A stretch of DNA of 64,000 nucleotides from assembly GCF_025398735.1 (NCBI RefSeq), contig NZ_CP104694.1:124001-188000 (forward strand), given 5' to 3'. Of this stretch, positions 28,349 through 37,692 are shown piece after piece. The notes beneath the pieces are model-generated. The model was not told where the DNA came from and made no database searches. It saw only the letters and a list, made by a program, of their open reading frames with translations. Position numbers and translations under genes: made by a program. Position 1 is the stretch's first letter, and each line of letters opens with the position of its first letter. Origin of the DNA: Tahibacter amnicola (GTDB lineage Bacteria; Pseudomonadota; Gammaproteobacteria; Xanthomonadales; Rhodanobacteraceae).

Positions 28349-29656
28349 TCAGCGCGATTCGCGCCAGCGCAGCACTTCGTCGGCGATCTTGCGGCCCAGG
28401 GCCAGGCCGTCTTCGTTGTCGTGCCGGAAATGGATGCCACCGTACAGCCGTGACGCGGCGGCCTCCTCGGCCATCGTGTCCAGTCGCTCCGCCTCCTGCG
28501 GAAAATAGTTGCCCAGGATGCGCGCCGCGGCCCCGCTGAAGCCGGCGTGGCCGGAAACGTACGAGGGAAACGGCGGTGTCAGGATCGGCAGTTTCAGCTC
28601 CTGGCCCAGCAGCTTCTTCGCCGCCGTGATCGGCCGCATTGTCCAATAGTGGTATTTGGTATCCCACACGGCGATGAAGGTGTCGGCCATCGCGATATTG
28701 ATCTCGGCGAAGAGGCGCGCGGTGGTGGCGTCATCGAGCCGGGCCTTCTTCACCTCGTCCATCGCAATCTGGTTCCAGTGCCCCGGCGGCGTGACCGACC
28801 CATGGCCGTCGACCCAGAACTTGGCGATGCGCAGCTGCTCGTCGGTGCGCGAGGTGTGGATGGCGACGACTTCCTGCACGTCCTTGAGATACCGCTCGGA
28901 GCCGAAGGGCGGCGGAGTCGGGCGGAACTGGTCGGCGCGCTTGAGCACCCAGGTCTTCCAGCCCGGCGCGAAGGGCTCGTCGGGCGGATAGTAGAAGTAC
29001 GGCGGCGTGGGCTCCCACGAACCAGGACCGTAGTAGCGATCATCGCCGTACCACTGCAGGCGCGATCCGTTCCAGCCGCGCTGGGCCCCGTCGGTTTCCG
29101 CGCGGGCCACCACTTTCTCACCGACGCCGTAGCCCAGGCGAAGAGCGTCGAGCGCGGCGGGCGGCAGGGTCTCGCGTGTCGTGCCACTCAGCTGTGCGGC
29201 GACCGAATAGGCAATGCGGTCAAAGGCGCGTTCCTCGGCCGTGAACTGATAGCCCAGCACCCGCGCCGCTGCGGCGGATACCACGAGCTTTGCGTCGAGT
29301 TTGCGCGCGATCGCCAGCTGGTGGCCGTCGTACATCGCCACGTGCATCAGCGCCAGGCCGCGCGCGCCGCGCGTGGGCATGGCCTTGTGCTTGATGTAGC
29401 GCGCCAGCTGGAGGCGGGTCCAGGGCAGCGTCACCGGCTCGGTTTTCCAGGCTTCGACGAGCGTCGCCGCTTCGGATTCCGCGGCCTGCCAGTCGTGAAA
29501 AGCCGTCTGCGGAACGGCGATCGTGGTATCGCGCCCCGTTGAGCGGGGGTAGTCGAGCAGGGTGCCGGCCGAAGCCACGCCGGCGACCATCACCACCATG
29601 AAGCCGACGAAGCGGCGGAATGACGCGCGCGGCGAACAATGACGCAACATCATCAC
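28349..29656 (-). CDS. Secreted PAP2/vanadium haloperoxidase-like enzyme
   Basis: This 435-residue protein has a signal peptide (VMVAGVASA). The C-terminal third carries the three phosphate/vanadate-binding motifs of the PAP2 superfamily in order: KYHYWTMRP, PSYVSGHAGFSGA and SRLYGGIHFRHDNEDG. The long helical N-terminal part is typical of vanadium-dependent haloperoxidase-like members rather than small lipid phosphatases. It could therefore be an acid phosphatase or a haloperoxidase in the periplasm; sequence alone does not decide. Its ATG overlaps the stop of the ankyrin gene by 4 bases. Confidence 0.88.
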   Translation of the reverse strand: MMMLRHCSPRASFRRFVGFMVVMVAGVASAGTLLDYPRSTGRDTTIAVPQTAFHDWQAAESEAATLVEAWKTEPVTLPWTRLQLARYIKHKAMPTRGARGLALMHVAMYDGHQLAIARKLDAKLVVSAAAARVLGYQFTAEERAFDRIAYSVAAQLSGTTRETLPPAALDALRLGYGVGEKVVARAETDGAQRGWNGSRLQWYGDDRYYGPGSWEPTPPYFYYPPDEPFAPGWKTWVLKRADQFRPTPPPFGSERYLKDVQEVVAIHTSRTDEQLRIAKFWVDGHGSVTPPGHWNQIAMDEVKKARLDDATTARLFAEINIAMADTFIAVWDTKYHYWTMRPITAAKKLLGQELKLPILTPPFPSYVSGHAGFSGAAARILGNYFPQEAERLDTMAEEAAASRLYGGIHFRHDNEDGLALGRKIADEVLRWRESR

Positions 29657-30255
29657 GGCTGACCTCCCGGTGTCGCTGCCAGGCGCGCCGCTATCTCCTT
29701 GCGACCCGTCCGTTCTGCGACGGCAAGCGGCGTATGTCCCGCCGCATCGCCCTGTCGCGCATCGGCGCCTGCGGCGAGCAATTTCTCCACAACCGGCAAT
29801 GATCCACTGTGAACGGCAGCGATCAATGCCGTCGGACCGTTGTCGGGACGCACATCCGTGCGCGCTTTCTGGCCCAACAGGATGTCCACGATAGCGGCAC
29901 GCCCGTGGTAGGACGCGTTGATCAGCGGTGTATTGCCCTGCCAGTCGGTCGCGTTGACATCGGCCCCCAGTTCCAGGAACCGGCGAACGAGGCGCTCATG
30001 CCCCTGGGCCGCCGCGTTGTGGAGCGGCGTGACGCGGCGCTTGGGTTCGGCGTCCCTGGGCGATACGCCCGCGGCGATCAGCAATTCGACCGTCGCCGCG
30101 TCGCCGTCCGCCGAATACTGCACCAGGCGTTCGATGGACACGTCGACATTCGTCGCCTTGAGCTGCTTGCGCGCCTCGCTGCGCGACGGCGTGTCCGCCG
30201 CCTGAGCTGCACCGCCCAGCAGCACGAGTGCGACTGCTGCGATGAGCCGCCTCAT
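29653..30255 (-). CDS. Secreted ankyrin-repeat protein
   Basis: The protein has 200 residues. A signal peptide (MRRLIAAVALVLLGGAAQA) precedes four ankyrin repeats (TPLHNAAAQGHERLVRRFLE, GNTPLINASYHGRAAIVDIL, TALIAAVHSGSLPVVEKLLA, HTPLAVAERTGRKEIAARL). Bacterial periplasmic ankyrin proteins usually bind and protect a partner enzyme. Here the partner may be the PAP2 enzyme translated from the overlapping next gene, similar to the catalase-AnkB arrangement. It overlaps both neighbours by 4 bases. Confidence 0.9.
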   Translation of the reverse strand: MRRLIAAVALVLLGGAAQAADTPSRSEARKQLKATNVDVSIERLVQYSADGDAATVELLIAAGVSPRDAEPKRRVTPLHNAAAQGHERLVRRFLELGADVNATDWQGNTPLINASYHGRAAIVDILLGQKARTDVRPDNGPTALIAAVHSGSLPVVEKLLAAGADARQGDAAGHTPLAVAERTGRKEIAARLAATPGGQP

Positions 30256-30842
30256 GGCGCACCGCCTGCGGGCACTTCCGGCCTGATCGAATCGCTCGCC
30301 AGCTGGTGGTCGATGATCTGGGTGAACACGTCAATGTTGTGCAGGCCTTCGAGCTTGAAGCCCTGCACGTAGAAGGTCGGCGTCACCTTCACCCCGAATC
30401 CTTCGGCCTCCCGCCGGTCTGCATCGATCCTGGCGCGACCGGCATGGCGGTCCAGATCGTCACGGAACCGGCCCAGATCCAGCTTGAGTTCCGCAGCCAG
30501 TTTCTCGATGCCACGACGGTCACGCGGGCTGCCCTTGGCAAACAACGCATCGTGCATGGCGATGAACTGCCCCTGCTCCGCCGCCGCCAGCGCCGCCTCG
30601 TGCGGCAGCACGCCGGTCTCCGACAGATCGACGGGAAAATGCTTGAACGCGATCGACAGCTTGCCGGCATATTTTTGCTTGAGCGTGTCGAGCATCGCCT
30701 GGGACTGCGCGCAGTAGCCGCAGTCGAAGGCCGCGAAGACGACGATGGAAACAGCGGGATCCTTCACCGGCGGCACCAGCGACTGGGCCGATGCCGTGAA
30801 GGGCAGCAACGCAAGGAAGGAACACAGAAGCGGTCTGAGCAT
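30252..30842 (-). CDS. DsbA-like thiol-disulfide oxidoreductase
   Basis: ATG 30842 gives 196 residues with a signal peptide (FLALLPFTASA). The thioredoxin fold has the active-site motif CGYC after FAAFD near residue 40 and the cis-proline loop VTPTFYVQG near residue 155, so it should work in the periplasm as an oxidase or isomerase. The family resembles DsbA/DsbG-like single-domain proteins; no dimerisation domain is present. An extension to 30935 lacks a signal peptide at its start and is rejected. It sits in the same run of genes as the giant secreted protein, so it may fold cysteine-containing partners made there. Confidence 0.9.
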   Translation of the reverse strand: MLRPLLCSFLALLPFTASAQSLVPPVKDPAVSIVVFAAFDCGYCAQSQAMLDTLKQKYAGKLSIAFKHFPVDLSETGVLPHEAALAAAEQGQFIAMHDALFAKGSPRDRRGIEKLAAELKLDLGRFRDDLDRHAGRARIDADRREAEGFGVKVTPTFYVQGFKLEGLHNIDVFTQIIDHQLASDSIRPEVPAGGAP

Positions 30843-30891
30843 CACGGGTGAACTCGCTGCAGCGAAGCTGGGGAAGAGAATGTGCGGGTGA

Positions 30892-31470
30892 TCATCGCAG
30901 CCGGACGTTCCAGAACCAGCCGGTTTCCGGCGCAATCTGCTTGCGCTGGCGCTCTTCCTTGCGCGTCAGATAAGCCTTGCCCTGCGGCTCGTCCATGGTG
31001 CGGTAGACATAGCCTTCGTTCAGCGCGACGGAATAGACGGGCCCTTCACGCACCGCTTCGGTCAGGTGATCGGTGAAACGGTAGGTCATCTCGTACGACT
31101 CACCCGGCGCCAGGTGATGAAAGGTGAACAGCGGTCCATCCGTCTCCCCGCTGTCCTCTCTGGGGGCGTACAACTTGCTGACATGATCCGAACCGGCGTA
31201 GACCGCGATACTGAATCGCGCCGCGGGATGGCCGTTGAGTTGCACCTCGATCGGCCGTGACGACACGTTCGTCAGCGTCTGCCGCACCGCAATGGCGATG
31301 GGTGGGTCATCCTTGGCGGCAGGATCGGCAGGAACCAGGCAGCTGGACGTCTTGAGCGTCTCCAGCAGCACCGTCTCGTGCGTCTGCAGGCAGCCGGCCG
31401 ACGACGTTGGTACATCCGCGGCGGCCAGCAGGGACGTGACCGCCATGACGAGCGATTGAGCGATAGTCAT
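30892..31470 (-). CDS. Secreted hypothetical protein
   Basis: This 192-residue protein has a short signal peptide (MTIAQSLVMAVTSLLAAADV) followed by two Cys (GCLQTHE, SSCLV) and one predicted beta-sandwich (AIAVRQTLTNVSSRPIEVQL, LAPGESYEMTYRF). The LTNVSSRPIEV and LAPGES strands resemble immunoglobulin-like inhibitor folds such as BsuPI, but the match is weak. Ten bases separate it from the Ig-like protein upstream and 49 from the DsbA-like gene downstream. Function unknown. Confidence 0.7.
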   Translation of the reverse strand: MTIAQSLVMAVTSLLAAADVPTSSAGCLQTHETVLLETLKTSSCLVPADPAAKDDPPIAIAVRQTLTNVSSRPIEVQLNGHPAARFSIAVYAGSDHVSKLYAPREDSGETDGPLFTFHHLAPGESYEMTYRFTDHLTEAVREGPVYSVALNEGYVYRTMDEPQGKAYLTRKEERQRKQIAPETGWFWNVRLR

Positions 31471-31480
31471 TGCGCAGCTC

Positions 31481-34400
31481 CTAGTTCGGGCACGAAGCAG
31501 CCGGACGGCTCACGGCCGGACAGCCATGCGTGACGCGCAGATAGTCGAGCAAGGTGAACGCGCCAGCCATCGCCCCCAGCGAGCAGCCGTAGAACGCATT
31601 TTCCGGCGTGTGATCACCGCTTCCGCCGATGGCGTTGCGTCGGGCGACCGTATCGTTCTGCAGCTCGATCTGCGCATTCTTGAACAGCACCTTGATGTGC
31701 TGCGCGTTCTTGGCCTGTTCCTTGGTCGGGAAGTGGTACATGTGCGCCTCCAGGGCATCGATCTTGCGCTTGAAGTCGGCCCAGCCGTGGCGCATGTAGT
31801 GCTTGAAGCGCGAATAGTGCTGATTCTCGTGCGCCAGCACCTCTTCCCACCGGTCATAGACCTTTCCGTCCGCACCAACATTCATGCCGGCCGCGTTCAT
31901 GGCGGCGACATCCGGATTGCCGGCGGGTCCGCCGGGGTAATGGCTCGAGGCAGAGCGACGCAGCTCGTACTCATCGTGGTTGTAGTGCGTGCAATAGCCA
32001 GCCGGCGTCGAGGCCGTGTGGCCGTTGATCATGGCATCGGTCAGCTCGACATAGGGAGCCGTTGCGGGGCGGATGATCGTTCCGGTGACTTCCGCCTTGG
32101 TCAGCTTGAACTTCCATTTGCCTTCCGGCGTGCAGTAGGGCTCGATGTCGAACTCCCAGTCCGCCGGATGTGCCGGTGCGGGGTTACCGAACTCGTAGCC
32201 ACTGAATTCCGCCTTATTGGGCGTTGCGCCGATCACGACGTTCGCATCCTTGAAGGTGATGTCGGTGACAACGCCTGTGACAGTTTCCGGGAAACGTGCC
32301 GGGTCCGGCCCGCAACTGCCATTGCCCTTGCAGCGCCGGCAGTAGTTGCTCGTGGTGCATTCCTTGCCGACCTTCGCGATGTTCACGGTGCAGGACGGAC
32401 ACTGCTGGCCCTGCGCCTGCGACTGCTGCTTGCATGGCCCACAGGGGCCGCATTGTCCGCCCCGGCAGCTTTCCGCGGGCGGATTGGTGCCGCAATTGGG
32501 TGGCGTTGGCGGCGGGCCGCCGCCCCAGCCGGCCTTGGTGATGCCTGAACCCGGATCACTGACGACACGCGTGCCGTCTTCGCTCACCGTTCCGCGCCCC
32601 ATCGGTACGAAGGTCGCCAGGTCGTGGTCCCACTGCACGATCGGCAGCGTCTCACCGGGCTTCATGCCGGCAAGATTGGGCATGGACACCTCTACCGGTG
32701 GATCAAATCGCGTGCCGGTGGGCTGAATCGTCCAGGCAATCGCACCGAAAGTGCCGAAGCCGCCCGGCGGCACCATGGGCAGGCGGTCGCCATTGACCGG
32801 CGTCACCACCAATGGGCCCGTGGTGGAACCATCCGGGAAGGTCACGCTGTGCGCCTTCACCCGCATCGCGAAGCCGTCGAGGCCGGGAATGGTCAGGGTC
32901 ACGTCGCTGTCGCCACCAACGATCTGCGCCTGGCCCAGGTTGATCGGCGGCAGGTAGATCGGGTGCGGCAACTGGTTCACCTGGCCCTGGATGACCGCCG
33001 TCTCGAAGTGCAGTCCCGGGTATTGCACGGTCTGCCCCCGACGGGTCTGGCGGATCGCCGTGCCGTCGACGAACAGGTCGATCTTGCCGGGCGGAACCTG
33101 GTCATCGAAGCGGAACCGGCCTTCCGCATTGCTCACGGTCGACAGGCTGGTGCGGCTGATGGAAAGGCGCACGCCGGGCAGCGGCGCGCCGGTGTGATCG
33201 AGCACCACGCCCGAGAAGGCCGTCGGGCCGTCCTTGCGTTCGAGCACCAGCAGCTGGAAATCCGCCGCGCCAAACGGTGCGCCGGCCACGATCGCCTGGG
33301 CACGCACATGCACATTCCCGGCGATAGCGCCGGTGATCGGGCGCACGCTGGCCATGCCGTTCTTGTCGGCCGTGACGGTGATCTGGCGGCCGTCCGCGCT
33401 GACGCTGCCGCCGGCCGCCGACTGCGCCGTGAAATGCGCATCGCCGTCTTCGATGGTGAACTGCACCGGGGTGCCGGTCATCGGATTGCGGTCCGCGTCG
33501 ATCACGACGGCCGACAGGGGTTCCACCGGCTGGCTGTGCGTCGACACGTACTGGCTGCCCGACAGGCCGCTGACCAGCACCCATGCCGGCGTACCGCGCA
33601 GCCCGGTGGCGGTGAACACGACATCTTCGGCCAGGTCCTCGCTCCAGGCGCGCACCATGTTTCCGGATTCCGCCGCCTCGGTGCCGAGCGTCAGCCAGAC
33701 TTTGGCCTGCCCGCTGGCATCGGTCCGCACGGCGATATTCCGGGCCGCGTTAACGCCGTCGGGCGTATCGGGCTGGGATTCAACCGTGCGGATCGTGCCG
33801 GCACCGCGCAGCACGTCGAAATGCACCGGCACGTCCGCCAGCGGCAGGCCATCCGCATCGATGGCAACGATGCGCAACGGCGCGCTCAGGGACTGCTTGA
33901 CGGGACCGGTCTGGCGGTCGCCCGACAGCAGGGTCAGGCGCCGCGAACCGGCGGCAATGCGCGTGACCGTCACCGCCTGGCTGCGCGCATTTCCGTGCAC
34001 GTCCGTGGCGGTCACGCTGACGGTGTTGCTGCCCACTTCCAGGGGGACGTTACGCGCGAGGTAGTAGCGATCGGCCACCGTCGCCGTCACCGTGTGGCCG
34101 TTGGCACTCACTTTCACCGCAGGCTCCGGCGCGTTGAGCCCGGCCTCCACCGCGTCGTTGACCACGCCACGCACGTCGATGCGCACGGCCGAGGTCACCG
34201 CGCCGGGCAGTGGTCCTTCGACGGTGAGCAGCGGTGCCGTCTGGTCGACGTAGACGGTGATCTGGGCCGTACCGGTGCGACCGTGGCTGTCCGTCGCGTT
34301 CGCACTGAGCAGGTTGGTGCCTTCGTGCAGGAAATACCGTTCGAAGGTGAAGCTGCGGCCGTCCGCGGACAGCTGCGCCTGCTGCTGGTTGATGGTCACG

Positions 34401-35569
34401 CCGGTCACCGGCTTGTTCAGCGTGCCGGTGATCGTGACCGGCCGCTGCACCGCACCGGTCAGGTCGGTGGAACCGCCCGGCGTCACGCCGCCGGTGGCCG
34501 CGACCGGTCCCAGCGCGGCCCAGTCCTGCGGGCTGGTGAAGGTCACGACGGGCGGGGCATCGTAGGTCAACGTGGTGGTGGTCGTCCGTGACTGGCCATC
34601 GGCGAACATTGCCACGGCGGTCAAGGTGTTCTCGCCGGGCTGCAGCATCACCTCGCCGTCGAATGGTCGTGGCTGCTCCAGGAACGAACCGACGGCCGTG
34701 GGCTGGTCGTTAAGGGTCACGGATACCGCATCGCTGCGATTGGAACCTGCCAGCAACCGCACCGGCACCTTCGGTTCGAGCACGGTGCTGCCGGGCGCCG
34801 GCTGCGCAAACTCCAGCGAGTACGACGGCGCGTCCTCGACGCGGAAGACCGTAGTGGCCCTGCGCACCGCACCGGCACGATTGGCGATCGACAGGTCCGC
34901 CGTGTGCTGGCCGGCTGGCAGCGGCGTGCCAGTGGTGTACTGGAGCGTGCCCTGGCCCGGCGTGGTCATCTGCACCGCCACCTGGGACGTGACCTCGGCA
35001 TCATCGAGTGACAGGCGGATGCTGTCCGGGTCGATCGGACTGCCGGCGTCGTCGAAGTGCGCGGTAATCACCGTGGGACTGCCGGCGGCCAGGCTGACAT
35101 TGGAGGGCGTGAACACCGCGATGCGTGGGCCTTCAACCGCACGGAAAGTCCAGCTGACACGCGCGGAACCGACCGTCAGCTCCGCCCGGTGTTCGCCGGC
35201 GGTCAACGGCTTGACGGAATCGCGTGCGATGGCCGACTCCGTGACGTGCGACTCGGGCGTGATGTTCATGCCATCCAGCCGCAACGTGACAGCGCCGGCA
35301 CCGGTGCCTGCCGGCAGCGTGTAGCGCGCACCGACGGAATAATGCTGCCCCGCGGACAGCACGGCGCCGTCGCGCGGCGTCAGGCTGTCCAGATCGATCG
35401 TGCCGGCGACGACAGGCTCGAACGTGCCCGCAAAAATCAGGTCATCGTCGAGCGCGCCGGCCCGTGCCGTCGGCGGCGGTGAGGCCGCGGCCGGACTTCG
35501 CGCGCCGGTTGCGGCAGCAGAAAGGCCCAGCGCAGCCGTCAGCAGAATGAGCTTAATGGACGTTTTCAT
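31481..35569 (-). CDS. Large secreted Ig-like protein with C-terminal HExxH metallopeptidase-like region
   Basis: The 1,362 residues begin with a signal peptide. From ~50 to ~530 there are repeated Ig-like strands. Two Big_1-like (invasin-type) domains follow (about 535-650 and 655-770), then one carboxypeptidase-regulatory domain (about 783-840, VVLDHTGAPLPGVRLSIS). A ZU5/GPI-like stretch continues with PVEVSMPNLAGMKPGETLP. A Cys-rich segment (about 1025-1090) has more than a dozen Cys in CxxC pairs (CGPCGPCKQQ, CRRCKGNGSC). The last ~200 residues carry LAHENQHYSRF, a perfect HExxH motif at ~1246-1250, with further His and Glu after it. The C-terminus is therefore a candidate zinc protease or toxin-like domain. 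Third gene after the giant in the same run. Confidence 0.85.
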   Translation of the reverse strand: MKTSIKLILLTAALGLSAAATGARSPAAASPPPTARAGALDDDLIFAGTFEPVVAGTIDLDSLTPRDGAVLSAGQHYSVGARYTLPAGTGAGAVTLRLDGMNITPESHVTESAIARDSVKPLTAGEHRAELTVGSARVSWTFRAVEGPRIAVFTPSNVSLAAGSPTVITAHFDDAGSPIDPDSIRLSLDDAEVTSQVAVQMTTPGQGTLQYTTGTPLPAGQHTADLSIANRAGAVRRATTVFRVEDAPSYSLEFAQPAPGSTVLEPKVPVRLLAGSNRSDAVSVTLNDQPTAVGSFLEQPRPFDGEVMLQPGENTLTAVAMFADGQSRTTTTTLTYDAPPVVTFTSPQDWAALGPVAATGGVTPGGSTDLTGAVQRPVTITGTLNKPVTGVTINQQQAQLSADGRSFTFERYFLHEGTNLLSANATDSHGRTGTAQITVYVDQTAPLLTVEGPLPGAVTSAVRIDVRGVVNDAVEAGLNAPEPAVKVSANGHTVTATVADRYYLARNVPLEVGSNTVSVTATDVHGNARSQAVTVTRIAAGSRRLTLLSGDRQTGPVKQSLSAPLRIVAIDADGLPLADVPVHFDVLRGAGTIRTVESQPDTPDGVNAARNIAVRTDASGQAKVWLTLGTEAAESGNMVRAWSEDLAEDVVFTATGLRGTPAWVLVSGLSGSQYVSTHSQPVEPLSAVVIDADRNPMTGTPVQFTIEDGDAHFTAQSAAGGSVSADGRQITVTADKNGMASVRPITGAIAGNVHVRAQAIVAGAPFGAADFQLLVLERKDGPTAFSGVVLDHTGAPLPGVRLSISRTSLSTVSNAEGRFRFDDQVPPGKIDLFVDGTAIRQTRRGQTVQYPGLHFETAVIQGQVNQLPHPIYLPPINLGQAQIVGGDSDVTLTIPGLDGFAMRVKAHSVTFPDGSTTGPLVVTPVNGDRLPMVPPGGFGTFGAIAWTIQPTGTRFDPPVEVSMPNLAGMKPGETLPIVQWDHDLATFVPMGRGTVSEDGTRVVSDPGSGITKAGWGGGPPPTPPNCGTNPPAESCRGGQCGPCGPCKQQSQAQGQQCPSCTVNIAKVGKECTTSNYCRRCKGNGSCGPDPARFPETVTGVVTDITFKDANVVIGATPNKAEFSGYEFGNPAPAHPADWEFDIEPYCTPEGKWKFKLTKAEVTGTIIRPATAPYVELTDAMINGHTASTPAGYCTHYNHDEYELRRSASSHYPGGPAGNPDVAAMNAAGMNVGADGKVYDRWEEVLAHENQHYSRFKHYMRHGWADFKRKIDALEAHMYHFPTKEQAKNAQHIKVLFKNAQIELQNDTVARRNAIGGSGDHTPENAFYGCSLGAMAGAFTLLDYLRVTHGCPAVSRPAASCPN

Positions 35570-35578
35570 TCAGTAACT

Positions 35579-37150
35579 CTATTCAGTGACTTGTCTTGTA
35601 CGGCCGCCAGACGGCGAGGCCAGGGAATCCGGGAGCACGCCGCGCCGGCATCGCGCCAGAACATCGGCTGACGCGCGCTGCGCGGCCGGCGGCGGCGTCG
35701 CACCGGGCCACCCCGGCGGCATCGCTTCACCACACGCCACAGACGCGTTCAGCTGCGCCGCCAGCCGCAACCAGGGATCTTCCGCCGCCAGCGCCTCGCG
35801 CCAGGCCGACGCACTGCGCCGGAGCGGAAACACGGAGGGATGGCGCGCGGCCAGCGCCGTCTGCTGCAGGGCCGGCATCTGAGCATAGGCGTTTTCGAGC
35901 AGGCGGCGGCCCGCGCCCGGCGCGTGCGTGATGAGTTGACCGCCCAGGGCGGCGCGCAACGCAGGATCCGCCTGCACCGCACTGACGTTCTGCAGGAGCA
36001 GCCGCTTGGCGGGAAGATCCCGCGGCGAAGGTTCCTGCCGGTTGTCGCTGGCGGCGTGGAGGAATTCAAACGCCCCTTCCACCGTCAGCTCGGCCGCTGC
36101 GGTGCGCCAGACCGCGTCGGCGGGCATCGCCAGCAGCCACTCGATCTGATCACGTCGAGGCGGGCCGCTGATGACTTCCACCCGCTCGTACGCCGTGGCC
36201 CATTGGGGATCCCCGGGTACGAACGGCTGCGCCAGCAGGGCTTGCGCGACGGCGCCGCGGTTGGCGGCGACCCAGTCCGATTCGTCCGCTGTTGCCGCGG
36301 CGCGCACCAGGTCGGACGCCTTTGCGTCACGGTCGGGCAGACGCAGCAACCAACGCGCCGCCAGCGCCTGGCCACGACGTTGCTGGTGTGCGTCATCTGC
36401 TTTCAGCAGATCGTCCACGTGGCGCTGTGCCGCGTCAGCGACTGCGTCGCCCAGCAGCTGCCAGTGCCGCTCAACCGCATCTTCCACGCACGGCGCCTGC
36501 CGGGCGGTGGAATCCACCAGGCGGTCCAGCAAAGCCTGGCGGAAGCGCTGGGCCAGGGGAGCGTCTGACCGGATGAAGGGATCACTGAGTCTGGCCGCAT
36601 TGCAGACATCGCCCGGGGCTGCACCTCCCAGCGCGTCCAGCGCTACGGAATCGAAAGCATGGTCCCCACCCATGGCCAGGGCCCATGCCTGGACCAGTCC
36701 AGGAGAGGCTTCCAGCCGGGCTTTCAGCCGCGCGCCATCGCCACCAATGGCCAGTACATGGTGGGCCGTGCCGGCGTCCGATCCGTCCAGGGAGGTGCGC
36801 GCCGCTGCCAGACGCGCCAGGGATTTGAGCGGCCGGATATCCATGCGCGCCTGCAGCATCCACAGGGCATCGATCTCGGTGCGATTGCAGTCCGTACCGG
36901 GCTTCAGGCAGGCCGCGAGGGTATCGAGCACGTTCCTGGACCCGTCCATTGCCGTCTGCGCCAATTCGAACGCCGGCCAGGTCCAGTCCGGCGGACGGCG
37001 CGAGGACGCCAGTCCGGTTGTCGTAAAGGCCAGGAGAAGGCCTCCGAGCAATGCCGGAAATGCGGCACGCCTCCGCGCGTTGCTACCGGCTCCGACAGCA
37101 CGGACGCGGCACAGCAACGCGGCAAAGGTCATCTGAAGTCGGTTCGACAT
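35579..37150 (-). CDS. Secreted helical hypothetical protein (523 aa)
   Basis: A long basic leader is followed by a hydrophobic stretch (LLGGLLLAFTTTGLA, about 34-48), so the protein is exported or anchored. The mature part is Ala/Leu/Arg-rich and appears almost entirely alpha-helical, with scattered Cys (CLKPGTDC, VCNAARL, APCVEDA, VACGEAM, ARCRRG). Repeated-helix (solenoid/TPR-like) folding is plausible, but no repeat consensus is clear. Thirty bases separate it from the thioredoxin-like gene, nine from the Ig-like gene. I do not recognise the family. Confidence 0.75.
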   Translation of the reverse strand: MSNRLQMTFAALLCRVRAVGAGSNARRRAAFPALLGGLLLAFTTTGLASSRRPPDWTWPAFELAQTAMDGSRNVLDTLAACLKPGTDCNRTEIDALWMLQARMDIRPLKSLARLAAARTSLDGSDAGTAHHVLAIGGDGARLKARLEASPGLVQAWALAMGGDHAFDSVALDALGGAAPGDVCNAARLSDPFIRSDAPLAQRFRQALLDRLVDSTARQAPCVEDAVERHWQLLGDAVADAAQRHVDDLLKADDAHQQRRGQALAARWLLRLPDRDAKASDLVRAAATADESDWVAANRGAVAQALLAQPFVPGDPQWATAYERVEVISGPPRRDQIEWLLAMPADAVWRTAAAELTVEGAFEFLHAASDNRQEPSPRDLPAKRLLLQNVSAVQADPALRAALGGQLITHAPGAGRRLLENAYAQMPALQQTALAARHPSVFPLRRSASAWREALAAEDPWLRLAAQLNASVACGEAMPPGWPGATPPPAAQRASADVLARCRRGVLPDSLASPSGGRTRQVTE

Positions 37151-37179
37151 GGAGGGTCCTGGTCGGCGGAATCGTCGAC

Positions 37180-37692
37180 TTACGGCGCCTGGCGCCGCGC
37201 CGCAGTGCGATGCGACAGCCAGTCGGACATCCGTACGGCCACATCGCCTGGTTGCTTGCGCAGTCCCAGCTCCTGCCAGGCCACCTTCGAACCGGCTTCC
37301 AGACCGATGATGGCCGGCGTTCCGGGAAGGTCGAGCCCTTCGAGCACCTTTGCGCTGCGGCCGGTGATCCAGCGGGCCTGTGGCAGCAGTGTCTTCTGCC
37401 CGGCCACCACCGTCGCTGACGCGGCATCGCCGACGACCAGCACGATGGCGTTGCGGCCCTCGTAACCGGCTTCGCGCAGGCTGTCTGCGAATGGCATGAG
37501 ATCTGGATCGTTGGCATCGAGCACGACCAGGATCCAGCGATCCTTGGGACGGATGTCGCCGGAGGATTCATTGACTGCGCGATCAGCCAGCGTCACCGGG
37601 TCGATGACCTGCCCGACCGGAACGCGGGCCGCAGCCGGGAGGAACGCGCTGCTTGCGAGGAGCAGCGCGGTGATAAACGTCCTGCTTGGCAT
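37180..37692 (-). CDS. Secreted thioredoxin-like protein lacking the CxxC pair
   Basis: The product has 170 residues with a signal peptide (ITALLLASSAFLPAAAR). The body fits a thioredoxin-like fold: strand WILVVLDANDPD, and a later GTPAIIGLEAGSKVAWQELG that matches the cis-proline strand and hairpin of thioredoxins. There is no Cys in the mature protein, so it cannot be a redox enzyme and may be a binding or chaperone variant. Its ATG overlaps the stop of the giant gene by one base (TGATG), which indicates translational coupling. Confidence 0.75.
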   Translation of the reverse strand: MPSRTFITALLLASSAFLPAAARVPVGQVIDPVTLADRAVNESSGDIRPKDRWILVVLDANDPDLMPFADSLREAGYEGRNAIVLVVGDAASATVVAGQKTLLPQARWITGRSAKVLEGLDLPGTPAIIGLEAGSKVAWQELGLRKQPGDVAVRMSDWLSHRTAARRQAP

